Source: Capsaspora owczarzaki ATCC 30864
Taxonomy: Eukaryota > Opisthokonta > Filasterea
Length of the DNA stretch: 64,000 nt
Assembly: GCF_000151315.2 (NCBI RefSeq)
Contig: NW_011887303.1
Location: forward strand, 986,531 to 1,050,530
Direction of reading: 5' to 3'
In this document: positions 1-12,291 of the stretch, piece after piece
How the letters are laid out: the number at the start of each line of letters is the position of its first letter
How positions within the stretch are numbered: position 1 is the stretch's first letter
Program-made: the position numbers and the translations under genes
The notes under the pieces: model-generated
The model's input: the letters and a program-made list of their open reading frames with translations, nothing else
Told to the model about the DNA's origin: nothing
Database searches by the model: none

Positions 1-850
1 GCGGCGGCGGGGTGTGAACGCCACCACCACCACTACCACGAGCCGGCAGTTCGGGTGCGCCACGGGGCTTGTTATCGCGTGACACTGGCGGCAACGCTGC
101 GGGGCTGTTGTGGCCGCCGTGCGATGGGTACGAGTGGCCGATAGGTTGGCCGTCGTCAAAGACGTCGTCGTAGGGATGTAGACCTCCTTCTTCCTCGTCT
201 GACTCGAGATCGACATAGTCGCCGTTGTGGACATCGTCGTCGTCGTCATCGTCGTCCTCGAGTTGGATGTACGCATCGCCCTCTGCTCCCGGCTCGAGAT
301 CGTGGTAGTCGTGTGCGGCGTCGTAGCTGTCAAAGTCGTAAATGTACGAGCCTTCGCCTTGGCCAGGCACCGGAGGCGCGTGCGCAGGCGAGCCGCCCAG
401 CGACAGCGACGAGCGGGCAGAGGTGAGTGGTGCAGGTGCACGGGCGGGGGGTGTCGAGGGCGCGCCGCCAACAAACGATGGGCGCTGGACAAAGCGCGCG
501 GCTTCTGTTCGGAAGACCTTGAGCCACGCCTCCATGTCTGTCAGCGAGGCTGCTGCAAGGTATATGGGGTTGATGGACGGGCTTTTGGGCACGAGGCGCA
601 TGACATGCTGGACCTTTCGGAACTCTGACTTGCCCTCAAAGTCAAACAAGACCAGCGGGTACTGCTCCTGCGAGCTCGATGCCGTCGCGGTCTTGTAAAT
701 GTAGACGCATCCGGCGCGCACCAGAATGTACCGCAACTTCCAGCTGCCCATCGCGCCCGTGAGCTTGCGCAAAAAGCCGAATCGAGCACAGCCCGCGCGC
801 TTGAGGTCGGGTGCCGAGACGTTCGACAGCGGAATGGCGCTTGCACTCAT
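1..850 (-). CDS. PH-domain protein with acidic tyrosine motifs (5' part; runs off the left edge)
   Basis: Reading from an ATG at 850 on the minus strand, the frame stays open to base 1, giving about 283 residues with no stop; the 3' end lies outside the window. Residues about 18-120 read as a pleckstrin-homology domain: a hydrophobic first strand (RFGFLRKL), then W-K-L-R-Y-I-L, and a final helix containing the invariant Trp (MEAWLKVFR). After a Pro/Ala/Ser linker comes an acidic segment with tyrosines in YIYDF, YDAAHDY, YIQLE and YVDLE contexts, which resemble SH2-docking sites once phosphorylated. This layout, PH then tyrosine motifs, is seen in SKAP- and SH3BP2-like adaptors, but I cannot assign it to either. 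The likely role is a membrane-recruited scaffold in tyrosine-kinase signalling; that is inference. No intron is visible in the part present. Confidence 0.75.
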   Translation of the reverse strand, partial: MSASAIPLSNVSAPDLKRAGCARFGFLRKLTGAMGSWKLRYILVRAGCVYIYKTATASSSQEQYPLVLFDFEGKSEFRKVQHVMRLVPKSPSINPIYLAAASLTDMEAWLKVFRTEAARFVQRPSFVGGAPSTPPARAPAPLTSARSSLSLGGSPAHAPPVPGQGEGSYIYDFDSYDAAHDYHDLEPGAEGDAYIQLEDDDDDDDDVHNGDYVDLESDEEEGGLHPYDDVFDDGQPIGHSYPSHGGHNSPAALPPVSRDNKPRGAPELPARGSGGGGVHTPPP

Positions 851-1513
851 GATCTGGTTGGAGATGTTGATGTCGAGTGGGGGCAGAGTTAGGGAATGCG
901 ATGAGCAAGAAGCAGGGTGGGTGGGGGGGGTGATCAGGCGACAAGCCGGACAGAGCGAGAAGAAGAAGAAGGAGTGAAACACAAAACAACAAGAGAGAAG
1001 GGAAAAAAAAAAAAAAAAAAAAAAAAAGAGTGAAGCAAAACGCAGTAGGATCACGTCTTTAAAATGGAACGAGTTTATACGGCGACTCATGCGAACCGAG
1101 TACCCGGTTGTAGCTATCGAAAAAAGGCAGGTTTTTTTTCCTTTGGGGGTTTCACTCGTTTGTTCCACCCACCCCCCGTCTCCACTGCGCCGCTCTCCAT
1201 TCCATCCCGTTCTTGCCAGCTCCAGTCCTCACACTTCTCGCTCGTTGGTGTCTTGTCTTCGTTGTTGCATCGCGTCTTTCGCAGCAGAGCGCGGCGTTCT
1301 GAGGCCGTCCTTATTTTTTTTTTATTATTTTGTTTAGATCCCTTTTTTTTTTTTTTTTTTTGGAAGCCTGACTCCCGAATGGAAGCCTCAGCAAAGCGGC
1401 TCTTGGGGAGGAGGCAAGGGGGGGGGGGTGGAATGAAGCTTGCTAAAAACCCTTAGTAAGAGACGCAAAAAGTGATTATCAACGCGGCAAAGCGGTAAGC
1501 AACCTTTTGCCGC

Positions 1514-1548
<35 letters not shown>

Positions 1549-3241
1549 CACCATCGAGTCTTTCCCCTTCGTTCGCCGTGGGTGGCCGACGTCGGCGACG
1601 CAATCCAAGGAGAGATCCATGAGAGCTGACCATCAGTCGAGTGTGCTGCTCTCGCCCCCCCCCCCCGCCTGCGACTGGGCCTCGGATGGGGTGTCCAGCG
1701 TGTCAGCAGAAAGTGGGAACAGCCAAAGGCTTGACAGCGCGCGATCCCAGCGCCCCAAAGCCCACCACAACCACACGCGTGTTAGCACACCAGACTGGCT
1801 ACAGGCACTCGCTGATGTCCCCCCTCCCCACGGCAAGGCTGAGGTGGAAGAGTGCAAGCGAGGAGACAGCTGACACGCCTCGCGCTCCTTCCAAAGCACC
1901 AACCACCCCCTGCACGACGCTGCTGCTGGAACGAGGCTTGTCACAAGAATGACGAGGATTGACGAGGAGCATGGCAACGTTTGGTGGAAGTGCGATGGAA
2001 GAGCGAACATGCAGCAAAACAACAGGTGATGATGATCGACACATACAAAAAAAAACAACGAAAACAACCACAAAAAAAAAAAAGAATAACAATAACAAGC
2101 AAAAGGAGAACTGATCCGGATTCCCTTGACGACCGACCCGCGACATCAGCATGAAGAATCGGCGCGACGTCACAAGGTCGCAAAGTGCAGTGAACAGCGT
2201 CGGTTATTGGTGTGGTGATTGCGATTTTGCTGATGGATGAACGACCGTAGAGCTCGCATTGCACGCGCTAAATCGTCCCTCTCCACGCTTTTGACGTTGT
2301 GTTACAAAGCAAACCCCCCCCCCGCGCATCGCCGCAGGGGATCAGGTCGTCAGGACACTTTGAGTGTGATTTTTGATGGATACAGTACCATCCCATCCCT
2401 CCTCAAACAAGCCAGGTGGGGCTTGGTTTTGCGGGTTTTCGTTGCTTTTGTTTGTTGTTTGCCGTTCGGTCGCTCTCTTCACCATCCTTCACACCATCCG
2501 CCTGCTCGTCGCTGTTCCGACAACCCCTTTTCAATGCACTTGACAGTTCTTCCTTTCTGATGATGACGCACTTTCATTTTTGGACAAAGTGTCATTGACT
2601 CAGTTCTTGTTTTTCCCGTTTTTGTCTTTGTTCATTTTCTTGAGAGTTTGAGGTGAGTTTGGCTTTTCAGTTGTTGTTGCCTTTTTTTCAACTGCACACG
2701 ATCCAAGTCGCTAGTGGTTGGTGTTACGAGAAGTGCAAATCGAGCAAAGCGAACAAAGCGAGAAGGAGCAGGAGGAGGAGGCGAGACAGCATCCGTGAGA
2801 GCGGGGGCACAAGCGCGAGCTGAGAGTGAGTCCCACCTCTCTGTCACGCGTTCCCCTCTCGCTCGAGAGCAAAAGCGAGCACACACACAACAGTGACATG
2901 AGCCCAGCGCGGACGCCGCTGCAATGCAGACGTGCCAGATGCATGTCTTGTTTTGTGATTATTCCCATTATTTGCATGATGTTTTTTTTTTTTGATGTTT
3001 TATTCTGAGCTCCTTTTTTGGACTTGTCGGCTTTTTTTTTTCCTTTTTTTTTTTTTTTTTGGCGCGAGTGTTCACCTCTTTGGCCTGCCACTGCGCCGCG
3101 CACCCGCTGCCGAGCACCCAGCCCCCAATGGTCGTCGTTGTGTCGGCGCATGTGGAGAGTGCCCATCGCGACGGATGCGACCGATGAGGGGGGACGAAGA
3201 GGGGTTTGGCTCCGAACGCGTCTGGATTTGTTGGCTGGAGT

Positions 3242-3277
<36 letters not shown>

Positions 3278-4015
3278 AACAAAAGCAAAAAAATGAGACA
3301 ACAGTTGATCTGTGGGGCCCGAGCGGGGCGTGACGGCTGGTGCATGCTGATCGCGCTCGCTGCGGCTTGTGGATGGCGGTGTTGCTGGCGAGCACGACGA
3401 CGCGTGTGCGCAGCATCGGCGGCAGCAGCAGCGCTCGGCGTGTGGCTGCAACGACGCAGAAGCAAACGCATGGCAGGCGCCAAAAAAAAAAAAAAAAAAA
3501 AAAGTTGTACCACCACCACCGCCGCGAATCGATCGTTCGTGCGGTCGCTTTCTGCGCTGGATGGCTTGCTCTCTCGGGATGTGCCGCGTGTGTCGTGCCC
3601 TGCCCCTGGGTCGGGCGCAATCCAAGCCAGCCAGCCAGCGAGCGAGCGAGCGCTGCAGCCAAGCTTTGCACTCGATTTTTTTTACTTTTATTTATTTTTA
3701 TTTTTTTTTTCAACTTGCAATGTTTTTTTTTTTTTTTGTTTTTTTCGGGTTTGTTTACTTCTTTTTTTCATCCTTTTGCCATCTTTTTTTTTTTTTTTTT
3801 TTTTTTTTCTTCATCCTTTTTCTTCATTCTTCTTCATTGCAACAGTCAGTCATGTTGACCTTTTTTGAATGGCCTTTTGAGTGGTCGTTTCTGATGGCTT
3901 GTTTTGTTGTGCTCAAAATTCCATGCAACCGTCGCTCACTTCACTTCACTGAACAAACCCCGCTTCACACAGTCAACAACGCCGCCAAAAAACTCCCATT
4001 TTGAAAAAAACAACC
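851..4015. other. 3.2-kb spacer rich in homopolymers; no gene supported
   Basis: This stretch separates the divergent PH gene (minus) and SAM-SH2 gene (plus). It holds many long A or T runs, for example near 1003-1026, 1515-1547, 3243-3275, 3482-3503 and 3791-3809. Open frames here translate mostly into poly-Lys or poly-Phe and have no recognisable domain. GC-rich patches at 1620-1960 and 3090-3480 are open in several frames but show no family. It probably contains both promoters and 5' untranslated regions. Confidence 0.6.
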
Positions 4016-6583
4016 ATGGAGCAAGGCACGGATGCACACAACTGGACAACCCCAGAGGTGACGGTGTGGCTGCAGCACGCCGTCAAGTTGCCAGAGTTCC
4101 TGGCGCCGTTCAGAGCGCTTGCGGTGGACGGACGCACACTTTTGGCGTACGACGAGGTCACGCTGGCCCATGCACTCTCGGCGTATAGTAACATTGACGA
4201 GAAGACTCGCCGCAAACTGCTAAAGGAAATCTCGCATTTGAAAGCCCCGCCGAAGGCCGCAGAGAAGAGCAACGCGTTCAAGCGCATTTCCGTGATGGGC
4301 AAGAGCTTTGCCAACAAGATCAGCGGCGGGCACAGCAACCTTCCGCCCACCGTGCCCGAGTCAGACTACACCCATTCATCGATGAGCCCGGCGGGAGGCT
4401 CGCCTGGCCCGCGGGCGGGTACCGGGCCAGCCGGTGGCCGAGGCGCCTTGCCCCCAACTCCCCAAGAAGTTCAACCAGATAGCTACACGGTTCCTGCAGA
4501 CGCCATGACACGCCAGCGATTGGCCTCGATCGTCGAAATGCGCAAAGCTTCCACCAGCAGCAGCAACAGCAGCAACAGCAACAGCCACATTGCACAACAC
4601 AACACGACGCAAGACGACAGCGCTTACGGAGTACCGTGGGATGTTTTGCAAGCACAACGCGCAAAAGCCGCTGCCGCCGATCCCAACAACCAGCCATTGT
4701 ACGATGTTGTGAGCGACGACAGCCCGGCCGTCCCACAGCCCGCTGCAGCAGAGGCCCTTTATGAAGCCCCGCTCGACATTCCTCACCCTGCAGTGCGTGC
4801 CCCACCGGCAGGTTCTCACACTCCCATTCGACCCCCTGCAGTCATGGCCAACCAAGGAGCAGCCAATCATCCTCTTCCTTCTTCTTCCTCTGCTGCTGCG
4901 GCGACAGGAGCCGCACAGCGCCACAATTCGAATTCCGCGCCACGTGCGCCTGCTGTGATTGGTCTTGTCAAGCCGCGTGCTGACGAGCCCGACACGGACG
5001 TGCACGAATACGAGGTGCTCTCGCCCGAAGATGACTTTCCCACACCTGTCGTCAAGCCTGCCAACAAGGCCGCATCGGCAGTCTCCGCTGCGCCAGCCCC
5101 CAAGGCAGAGGCCATCTACGAGCTCACCTCAGAGGAGCAAGACCAGGTTACCAAGTCCACCAGCAACGAGGCCCTGTACGAGATACCGTTCGAAGACGGC
5201 TCTCCCATCACCACCGCGGCGGCCCACGTACAGCCTCATGGCCCCGGCCGAGCTGCTGCAGCTCCCTTCTCAACGCAAACTCCCCCACAGGCGCAGGCGG
5301 CTCGCCCCGCTGCTCTGCCAAGCCAGGCTGCCATCCCCAAAGTTGCAGCGCTCACCAGCCAACTGCGATCGGTCGTTGGCAACCGCGCGGGTGGCAACGT
5401 TGTGCCCAACGACAGGCAACCCGAAACGTTGTACGAAACGCCCTCCGAACTTCCAGTGAATGAGTACGAGGAGCCGTTTGATGATGGATCAATGTATGAA
5501 AGCCGCCATGTGCACTCGGCGGTCACTCAAAAGAGCACCTCCCAGACCTCGGTTGGCAGCAGCGGCGGCAGCAACGGTGGTCTTTCGCGCACGCCGTCCA
5601 TTTCCGCCAATTCGGCGCGCTCCTCCCCATCGCCGTCGCGCACAAGCTCCACATCCAGCGGCTCGGGCATTGGCGCGACCGTTCCGCGTCAAAAATCCCT
5701 CAGCCACCTTGACGAAGGAGATTCGGCGGTGCACGAGTATGAGATGCCTTTTGAGGAGCCTGCCCCACTCGCCGCCCGCCCGCAAGCTCAATCAGAGGCA
5801 CCCTCGACCACTTCTGCCATTCCGCACGCGGGCGGAGCAGGATTGGTTGCAATGCCTGGGTAAGTTTGTTGTTGTTGTCGTTGTTGTTTGCTTTCGTTCG
5901 TCGGTGGAAGGTCTGTTGTCGATTTGGTGATCAAGCAAAGACGCACGGAGCGGGGGTGGTGGTGTTGGTGGTGTTGGTGGGCGTGGAGATGCGGTTGACA
6001 AGGACTGCATGGCATGGACGTCGGAACTTGAAATGTAACTTTACTCATCCAACGCGCTTGCTCTTTCTTCCCCACCTCTTTGGTCAGCTTCCGAGCATCC
6101 ATGGCAACTAGTGGTGCAAACAATCTGCACAAGAAAATGAGCGACTTATTTGAGGAGGCTGCCGCGCCACCCGTTTTCCGCGCCCAGAAGCCACAAGCCA
6201 TTCCCTCAACCGCTCCAAGCGTCGCTGCCGCTGCTCCGCCAACTGTTGATCAGGACGCGCTTATCCGACAGCAACCATGGTTTAAGAACATTGGTCGACC
6301 CGAAGCCGAGGCGGCAATCGCTCGCGACCGTCGCGACGGCTGCTTTATTGTCCGCCCGTCTGACGGCCGTTATTCCCTCTCCCTGTGGGCTGACAACAAG
6401 GTTTACAACATCAAGTTGCGTGTGGTTGACGGCAAGTGGGCGATCGGTGAAAGCTCTGAAGATCGCTTCTCCACCTTGATTGAGCTTGTGCACTTTTTCA
6501 CGCTGAATCCAGTGCAGCTGCGCAACTCGACCTCTGTGGTCCGCCTTTCTCACCCTTGCTCCTTCGCGCCGGAACATTCTTAG
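4016..6583 (+). CDS. SAM...SH2 adaptor of SLP-76/BLNK layout
   Basis: Model join(4016..5859,6088..6583), 779 residues. The start ATG lies in ACCATGG. The intron has gtaagt and tttggtcag ends and splits a Gly codon. Residues about 8-75 form a SAM domain (W-T-T-P-E-V..WL, F-R-A-L-A-V-D-G-R-T-L-L). Residues about 80-640 are disordered and Pro/Ala/Ser-rich, with 12 tyrosines at about 118, 157, 204, 229, 249, 332, 368, 388, 473, 484, 494 and 575; seven are YxxP (YTVP, YGVP, YEAP, YEIP, YETP, YEEP, YEMP). Residues 679 to about 772 are an SH2 domain: WF..I.RPEAEAAI, the phosphate-binding strand GCFIVRPS with its Arg, and KVYNIKLR in strand D where most SH2 domains have His. SAM, YxxP tyrosines and a C-terminal SH2 is the SLP-76/BLNK/CLNK order, and VYNI followed by x-(V/I/L)-R also matches those SH2 domains as I remember them. 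Likely role: a phosphotyrosine scaffold. Grb2-, Nck- or Crk-like partners are not in this window. Confidence 0.85.
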
Positions 6584-7051
6584 TATGCCTTCGTTCCCGA
6601 AATCACGCTCGGGTCGTTCCACGCTCGTTTCGATGCGACTAGCGCTTGATTTTTTGTTTTTTGAACTTTGTATTTTTTTTTTAATTTGTTTTTGGTTTTT
6701 GTTTTTGGGGCTTAGGGCTCGGTTGTAGTCAGTCGTGTTTTGATCGATGGTCACGCCGGCATGCTCGTAGTTGCCTTGTCGAATATCGTTGTGATTACAA
6801 GTTTTGATAGTTTTTTTTTTTTTTTTTTTTTTTGGTTTGTTTGTTTGTTTGTTTGTTCATGGCAAAGTCCATCAAGCACAATACCTGTCACTTTTGTTCG
6901 CCTGCTAATCGCGAGTGTGAACAATCAACTTTCATTTGGCACAATCCACGCTCGTCCACCCAAATTCAAACAACCAAATCATAACATCAACAAAAACAAA
7001 AATTCAACTGGCGGCGTTCTTTGCGTCACTTTGTGTTTTAGGCTTTTCTAA
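6584..7051. other. Convergent 3' spacer, SAM-SH2 gene / kinesin-5
   Basis: 468 bp between two converging stop codons. It is T-rich, with a T23 run at 6811-6833 followed by GTTT repeats. It presumably holds both 3' untranslated regions; nothing else is seen. Confidence 0.5.
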
Positions 7052-10000
7052 CTAATGGTTTGCAGACAGGCGCCCAGCAACCTTGCGAGCGGCAACAGGC
7101 GCAGCGCCAGTCGACGATGTCAAAGGCACGCTGGTGCGAGCGGTGGCACGCGGTGCTGGTAGCCTGGAAGCGGTGGTGGCTGGCTTGACGACCCGAGTTG
7201 AAGCGGCAATCTGAGCAGGGGCATTGCTGCTCAAAATAGGAGAAAGCACAGCAGCGGCGGCAGCAGCTGGGGCTGCGCTAACTGGAGTTGCTGAAATGTG
7301 CACTTCGACCGGAGAAGCGTCGTCCGTCGAGTCGTTCTCTTGCTCAACTTCGGCAACAGCGGTCGGCGAGCTTGGGATGGTTTGGCTTGGGATGCCAACG
7401 TTGGACACAGCGGTCTCGCCCATTTCTTCTGCTTCTTCTTCTTCTTTTTCTTCTTGCTGGGCTTTGCTCACCAGCTCGGACATGGGGCGCGACGAGGGCA
7501 AGCCTGGCAACTCATTCCAGCTCGAGATTGAGGGCAAGCGGAAGGAAGTGCGACAGTTGGACACAGTTTCGTCAAAGTCACCGACGTCACTCATGCGCCA
7601 CTGCGCAAACGGCTTGGAAGGCCGCCGTGGAGCGCGGCTGGTGCCCATGTCGGATAATCGCTGTATCCGAACCTGCTCGTCATTCTTGCGGAATGCATCA
7701 AGCAAAACTGCATGGTCGCTAGTCTGTGTAAACTGCTGCGGGAAGGCATAAGAACGCTTGCGCGGAGTATCGCCGGTGGGCACATCCTCTCGCAGCGCAG
7801 CGTGCACAAAGTCGCGAGCAGCGTTGTCGATGCCATGCAAGTCCTTCAACGAGGCGCTGTGCGTCTCTTGGGCCACGTGCTGGGCGACATCAATCTGCTC
7901 TTGCAGAGTGTCACAGAGGGCCGCGCCAGTTTGAACGCCGGATCGAATGACCTGGCAAACGGCTGTCTCAGTCTGCGCCTTGATGTTCTTGGAGCACTGC
8001 CTGGCTTGCTCCACGTCGGCGTCACGCTGGTCGGCCGAGCTGGACGCGCGGGCTTCAGTTTCAACGCGGACAGAGTGAGCGTAAGCGGTGACGGCGCACG
8101 GGATGTTGTCAGCGTTGGCATCAGAGTTTCGAGCATCGAGCAACGCGCGAACAGCGGTATCAATCGACGTGACGGACTCGTCCACGTCGTTGATCTTGCT
8201 CGCCATGGACTGTTGGCGCTGGGTGGTGGACTCGTGCATCGACGTGATGGCGACGAGGTTGGCTTGCTCGGCAGCTGTGCAGACGGAAGTGGCTTTGGCC
8301 ATCGTCTCTGAGCAACGCGTTTGAATTTCGGTATGGGCAACCACAGCGTTGGTCAGGGCAGTTGACCATCCAGTGGTCAAATCTGCAACCGCTTGGTGCG
8401 AGTCGGCATAGACGGAATCCAAAAGTGCAGTCATCTGCGCCAGCACAGCGGCTCGCTGGAGTGCATTCCGCTCGGCGTGCTCGGCCGCTTGGCGTTGCAT
8501 GTGTTGACGCTGGTTGTCGGCAGTGCGCGCCAAGTCGCCGCTCTTCTCTGCAACGAATCGACCAAGGTCATCAAGGGCAGACTTTTGGGCGAGTGCCAAC
8601 TGCGTGAGCGATCGAGCCATCGCGCTGGCTTCGGTGCAGGCGGCCTCCTTCCATTCTTGTGATTGAAGCAACTGCTCCTCGAGCGCGGTGCGGATTGATT
8701 GCACAATGGGCGACAAGTGACCCTCCAAGGCCTGCTGGCAAACAGTTGCCACGCGGGAGGCGAAGAACGCCGCGCTCTCGTTGGTGGCCGCGAGCTGAGC
8801 CGATTCTGCCCGGGCCTGCGACTCGATTGCGCCCACAATTCGCTCGGTGGACGCATCAACGTCTGCCATCAGCGAAGCAAGCCCTTCCAGAGCCTGGCTG
8901 GCCGTGGATAAAGTGGCCTCCGAGACGGACGCGACATGACGCGTGATTTGCGCAATCTGCTCACGATGCGCGGTCATGCATCGATCTGCTGCGCTGGTTG
9001 CGTCGGCAATACGCGTCGCCATGTCGGTGGCAAACTCACTGCGAGCACTGCGGTTGTGGGTTTCGACGGCGGCCTTGCGGGCGAGCTTCGCTTGGAGCCC
9101 GTCAATGTCGGAAAGCGACGCGCGAACGGTGGCCAGCAAGCTCGATGCTTCCTCCGAAAGCGTTTGCTCGTTCAGGGCATGTTCGTACATGAGATACTTG
9201 TGCTCGTCGCGATCGGTGGTCATGCGCTCGAGAGCAGCGACCGTAGACCGCAATTCCTGCGTCGTGCGCTCGAGGATGGTGCGCGTGTGCGCCAGGTCAT
9301 TGTTGGTGCTTTCAAGTCGCATTTTGAGCATCTCGACCTGGCCCACGGCAGAATCACGCTCGGCTTGAACTGCGTCCATGCGTGTCTGATGCTCGGCCAG
9401 CTGCTCGCGCTGCGTTTTGATCGTCTCTTCCATGGCCTCGTAGTTTTCTTGGGCAATGAAAAATCCATTCTTTTCGCGCGAAGCCACCAAGTCCCGCTTG
9501 AGTCGCTCAATTTCCACAGTATAGTCTCGAATGAGCGAGCGCTTGGTGAGCTTTTGATTGATTTCGGGGCGGTTTTTGACGTTCTTGGCGCGATGGGCAT
9601 AGTCCAGAGTGCTCAAGGTTTCCTCGACATTGATGGCTGCAGGCGACACGGTCGCAATGATGCACGTACGCGTGGTGCCGCCGAGCGAGTCCTGCAGAAG
9701 GCGAGTCAGTTTGCTCTCACGGTACGGAACGTGATCACGGCCCTCGACCAACGAAGTAATGACACGACCAAGCGTGAGCAGAGACTGGTTGATATTGCCC
9801 GCCTCACGCGCACGCTGGGAGACAGCGCCCGAACGCCCAATATTTTCCGACCCAGCAAGATCGACCAAGTTGAGCTTGCCGACCTTGAGCAGATCTTCGC
9901 CTTCAGGCGTCGACTCTTTCATGTGGATGGTGATGGAGAACACGCAATGCGAGCGGCTCGAGGCGTGGTTCATGGCAGTCACGGCCGTCTGGCGGCGAGC

Positions 10001-11514
10001 AGAGCACTTTTCCAGGACGGCATAAATGTCGTTGCGATGCTTGAGGCTCATCTCCTCGACGCCTTGAACGACGACGGCACCTTTGCGCGAGCCATCTTCC
10101 AAGATGCGGAGCTTTGTGGGGTCGTCCGACTTGGCGTCGCTCAGCAGATCGCGAAGCTCCTCATTGTAGAGCTCGAGCGATGAAACCTTGATGGAAAACT
10201 CGGCGTCTTGGCTTTCCAGCACTTCAAACAGGTTGTGCAGCGCGCGGGGCACAATGCCTGCCTCGGGATCGCTTTGGAATGAGTAGTTTCCTTCGGTGCG
10301 ACGACCCTCCATTGTGTACGTTTTACCAGTGCCGGTTTGGCCGTAGCTGTGTGTGTGGGAGTGTGTGAAACGGAGGGAGAGGCGAGTTAGGCATTTGATT
10401 GCGATCGGTTTGGTTTTTTTGCCGTTGTTGCTCTTGGCAAGCAACACGACAAAGAGAGAAAAGGGAGGGGGGCAAGGAAATGGCGCAACGCTTACGCAAA
10501 GATGGTGCAGTTGTAGCCCATCAGAACTTCCGTCATAATCGGAGCAACGACTTCGTTGTAGATTTCAATTTGGCGAGCATCATGACCAAACACCTGCAAA
10601 ACAAACCATGGAACCAGCCCCAAAACAAAGTCAGTCAGTACTGGATGACTCTTGATCGTCGCACCATGACAGTTACCTTGTCAAAGTGGAAAGTCTTGGT
10701 GGTGCTCTTGTCGACGACGCCTTGCTTGACATTGACTTGGCGCATTGTCTCGTCGCATTCGACGACCAGCGGGCTGACTGCGGTCTTTTCCATGTTGTTC
10801 AGGGGCCTGCAGCAGCAGAGCAGAGCAGATCAGTGTAAAGTGAGAACGACGTTTTTTTCAAGATTCAGTTGGTTTCCAAAGTGAGCAACTTCACGTCCCC
10901 GCCGTTCCTTTTTGTTTGGTTTGATAGATTTTTGCTCTGTTCGATGCAACCATCCACACACGGGCGAGATGGAGGTGGGATTCAGAGTATGAATTGGCGC
11001 GGTGAAACAGTTTTTTCCATTGCTTGGGGTTTTTTTTTTTTCCCTTCGCCCTGTCGCGCCTGTCAATGTCGCATCCAATGAAACAGAGCCTTCCACCCTT
11101 CTCCTATCAGCATCATCTAATCATCCACGCCACTGCTGGAAACGCGGTGCATTCGCGCAATGTTACTCAAACAAACAAAAAGCCGACCAAAACAAAAAAC
11201 CGTTTGCGTTTTTTATTTGGTTTCAAACTGTCAAAAAGTGTTTCAAATTTTGGCGGCGCGCATTTTGCGTTTGCGACGTTGGGTCGTTTGCTTGTCGGAA
11301 GAAGGCGAGATGGAGTCAAGTATGAAAGCTGAATCGATGCGCGTGTTCGTCGCATGCACGGGGAGTGTAGTGAAGCGGCGTTTGGGGCAGGGTGAAGAAA
11401 AAGAGTTCAGGAGGGTCGAATGGAAACTGGTGCAAAAACAGTTCGTTTCGTCCGTTGTTACCTGCAGCGCAAGACGACCTGAATGTTCTTCTCCTTGGGT
11501 TGCTTGGACGACAT
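7052..11514 (-). CDS. KIF11: Kinesin-5 (Eg5/BimC/KIF11-type) mitotic motor
   Basis: Minus-strand exons 11514..11462, 10806..10677, 10593..10496 and 10346..7052, 1191 residues. Exon 1 encodes [17 protein letters not shown] and exon 2 begins with the codon completing R-P-L-N. The motor spans about residues 11-360: P-loop GQTGTGKT, switch I NHASSRSH, switch II DLAGSE, and [19 protein letters not shown]. The insert in the P-loop neighbourhood (YTMEGRR...[11 protein letters not shown]) is typical of kinesin-5. A neck and long coiled coil follow. Near residue 950 is a BimC box (TPRKRSY), the CDK1-phosphorylated spindle-targeting motif of this family; then come a Ser-rich tail and a short acidic run. 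Kinesin-5 forms bipolar tetramers that slide antiparallel microtubules and separate spindle poles. The length agrees with the family. Introns are confined to the N-terminal motor region, and the first is about 650 bp. Confidence 0.95.
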
Positions 11515-12291
11515 GTTTTGTTGCACACGCTGAAAATCCAAGTGCAAGTTGCAGAGGGTGTGGAGAGTCGGGTGGAAGTGAGTTTGGGTGAGTGAGTTGG
11601 AAGTTGGATTGAGTGGGTGAAGATGGAAAACCAAAAAGAACAGGACTGACTGACTGTCCAGCATCATCAACCATCATACAAAACAGTGATGACTCGGGAT
11701 GACACGACAAATCATGCACTTGTCTTGACGCGCAATCATCTCATCAGCACACCCAACACATCCACTGGCGTGGGCAGCAAGGCATCAGCTTGGCTGTCGT
11801 CGGCCGATCGATATCCGGTTTCAATCGCTGAAGGGGAAGGTGTGTTGCTCTCTTGTTCTCTTGCGTTAAAACCAAACAGTGTGTTGAAGGGTCGAGGTTC
11901 CAGACGACCAACAGCAGAGAGTCTGGAGGTTCGGGATGTCATGTTGTCACATTCACTCACTTTTGGTTTTGCTTTGGTTCCTCCGCTCGGCCACCCAATC
12001 CCCACATGCCAATTCCCCACCCCCAGCCCGCCTCTCGTTTCCATTGCTATTATATTCCGTGCTGTTGTCCAACCTCCCGTCCTTGTCCCACTAAATTCTC
12101 CGTTTCGCATTCGGATCTTCAAAGTTCCGCCGGTCGTTTTGGTTGAAATGCTTCCGCATTTTTTATCTCTTTTAAAAAGGCCAAACCGAAACTCAGTTGC
12201 TCAGCAGCAGTCTCTGTTTTTTTTTTATTTGAAATCACTCGACTAACACAACTAGCAGCGAAAAGCAACCAACGCACATCATCACACAATA
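11515..12291. promoter_or_regulatory. Divergent promoter region, kinesin-5 / VAT1-like
   Basis: 777 bp between two start codons on opposite strands. No TATA box or other defined element could be assigned by eye. It contains several ATG-initiated short frames with no recognisable product. Confidence 0.4.

Noticed and set aside
2711-4004. Several long overlapping frames on both strands encoding poly-Lys or poly-Phe stretches
   Set aside because: They arise from A and T homopolymers, overlap each other in many frames and contain no domain.
8936-10183. A 415-codon plus-strand open frame
   Set aside because: It is antisense to the kinesin-5 motor exon; the translation has no family resemblance and follows from GC-rich codon bias.
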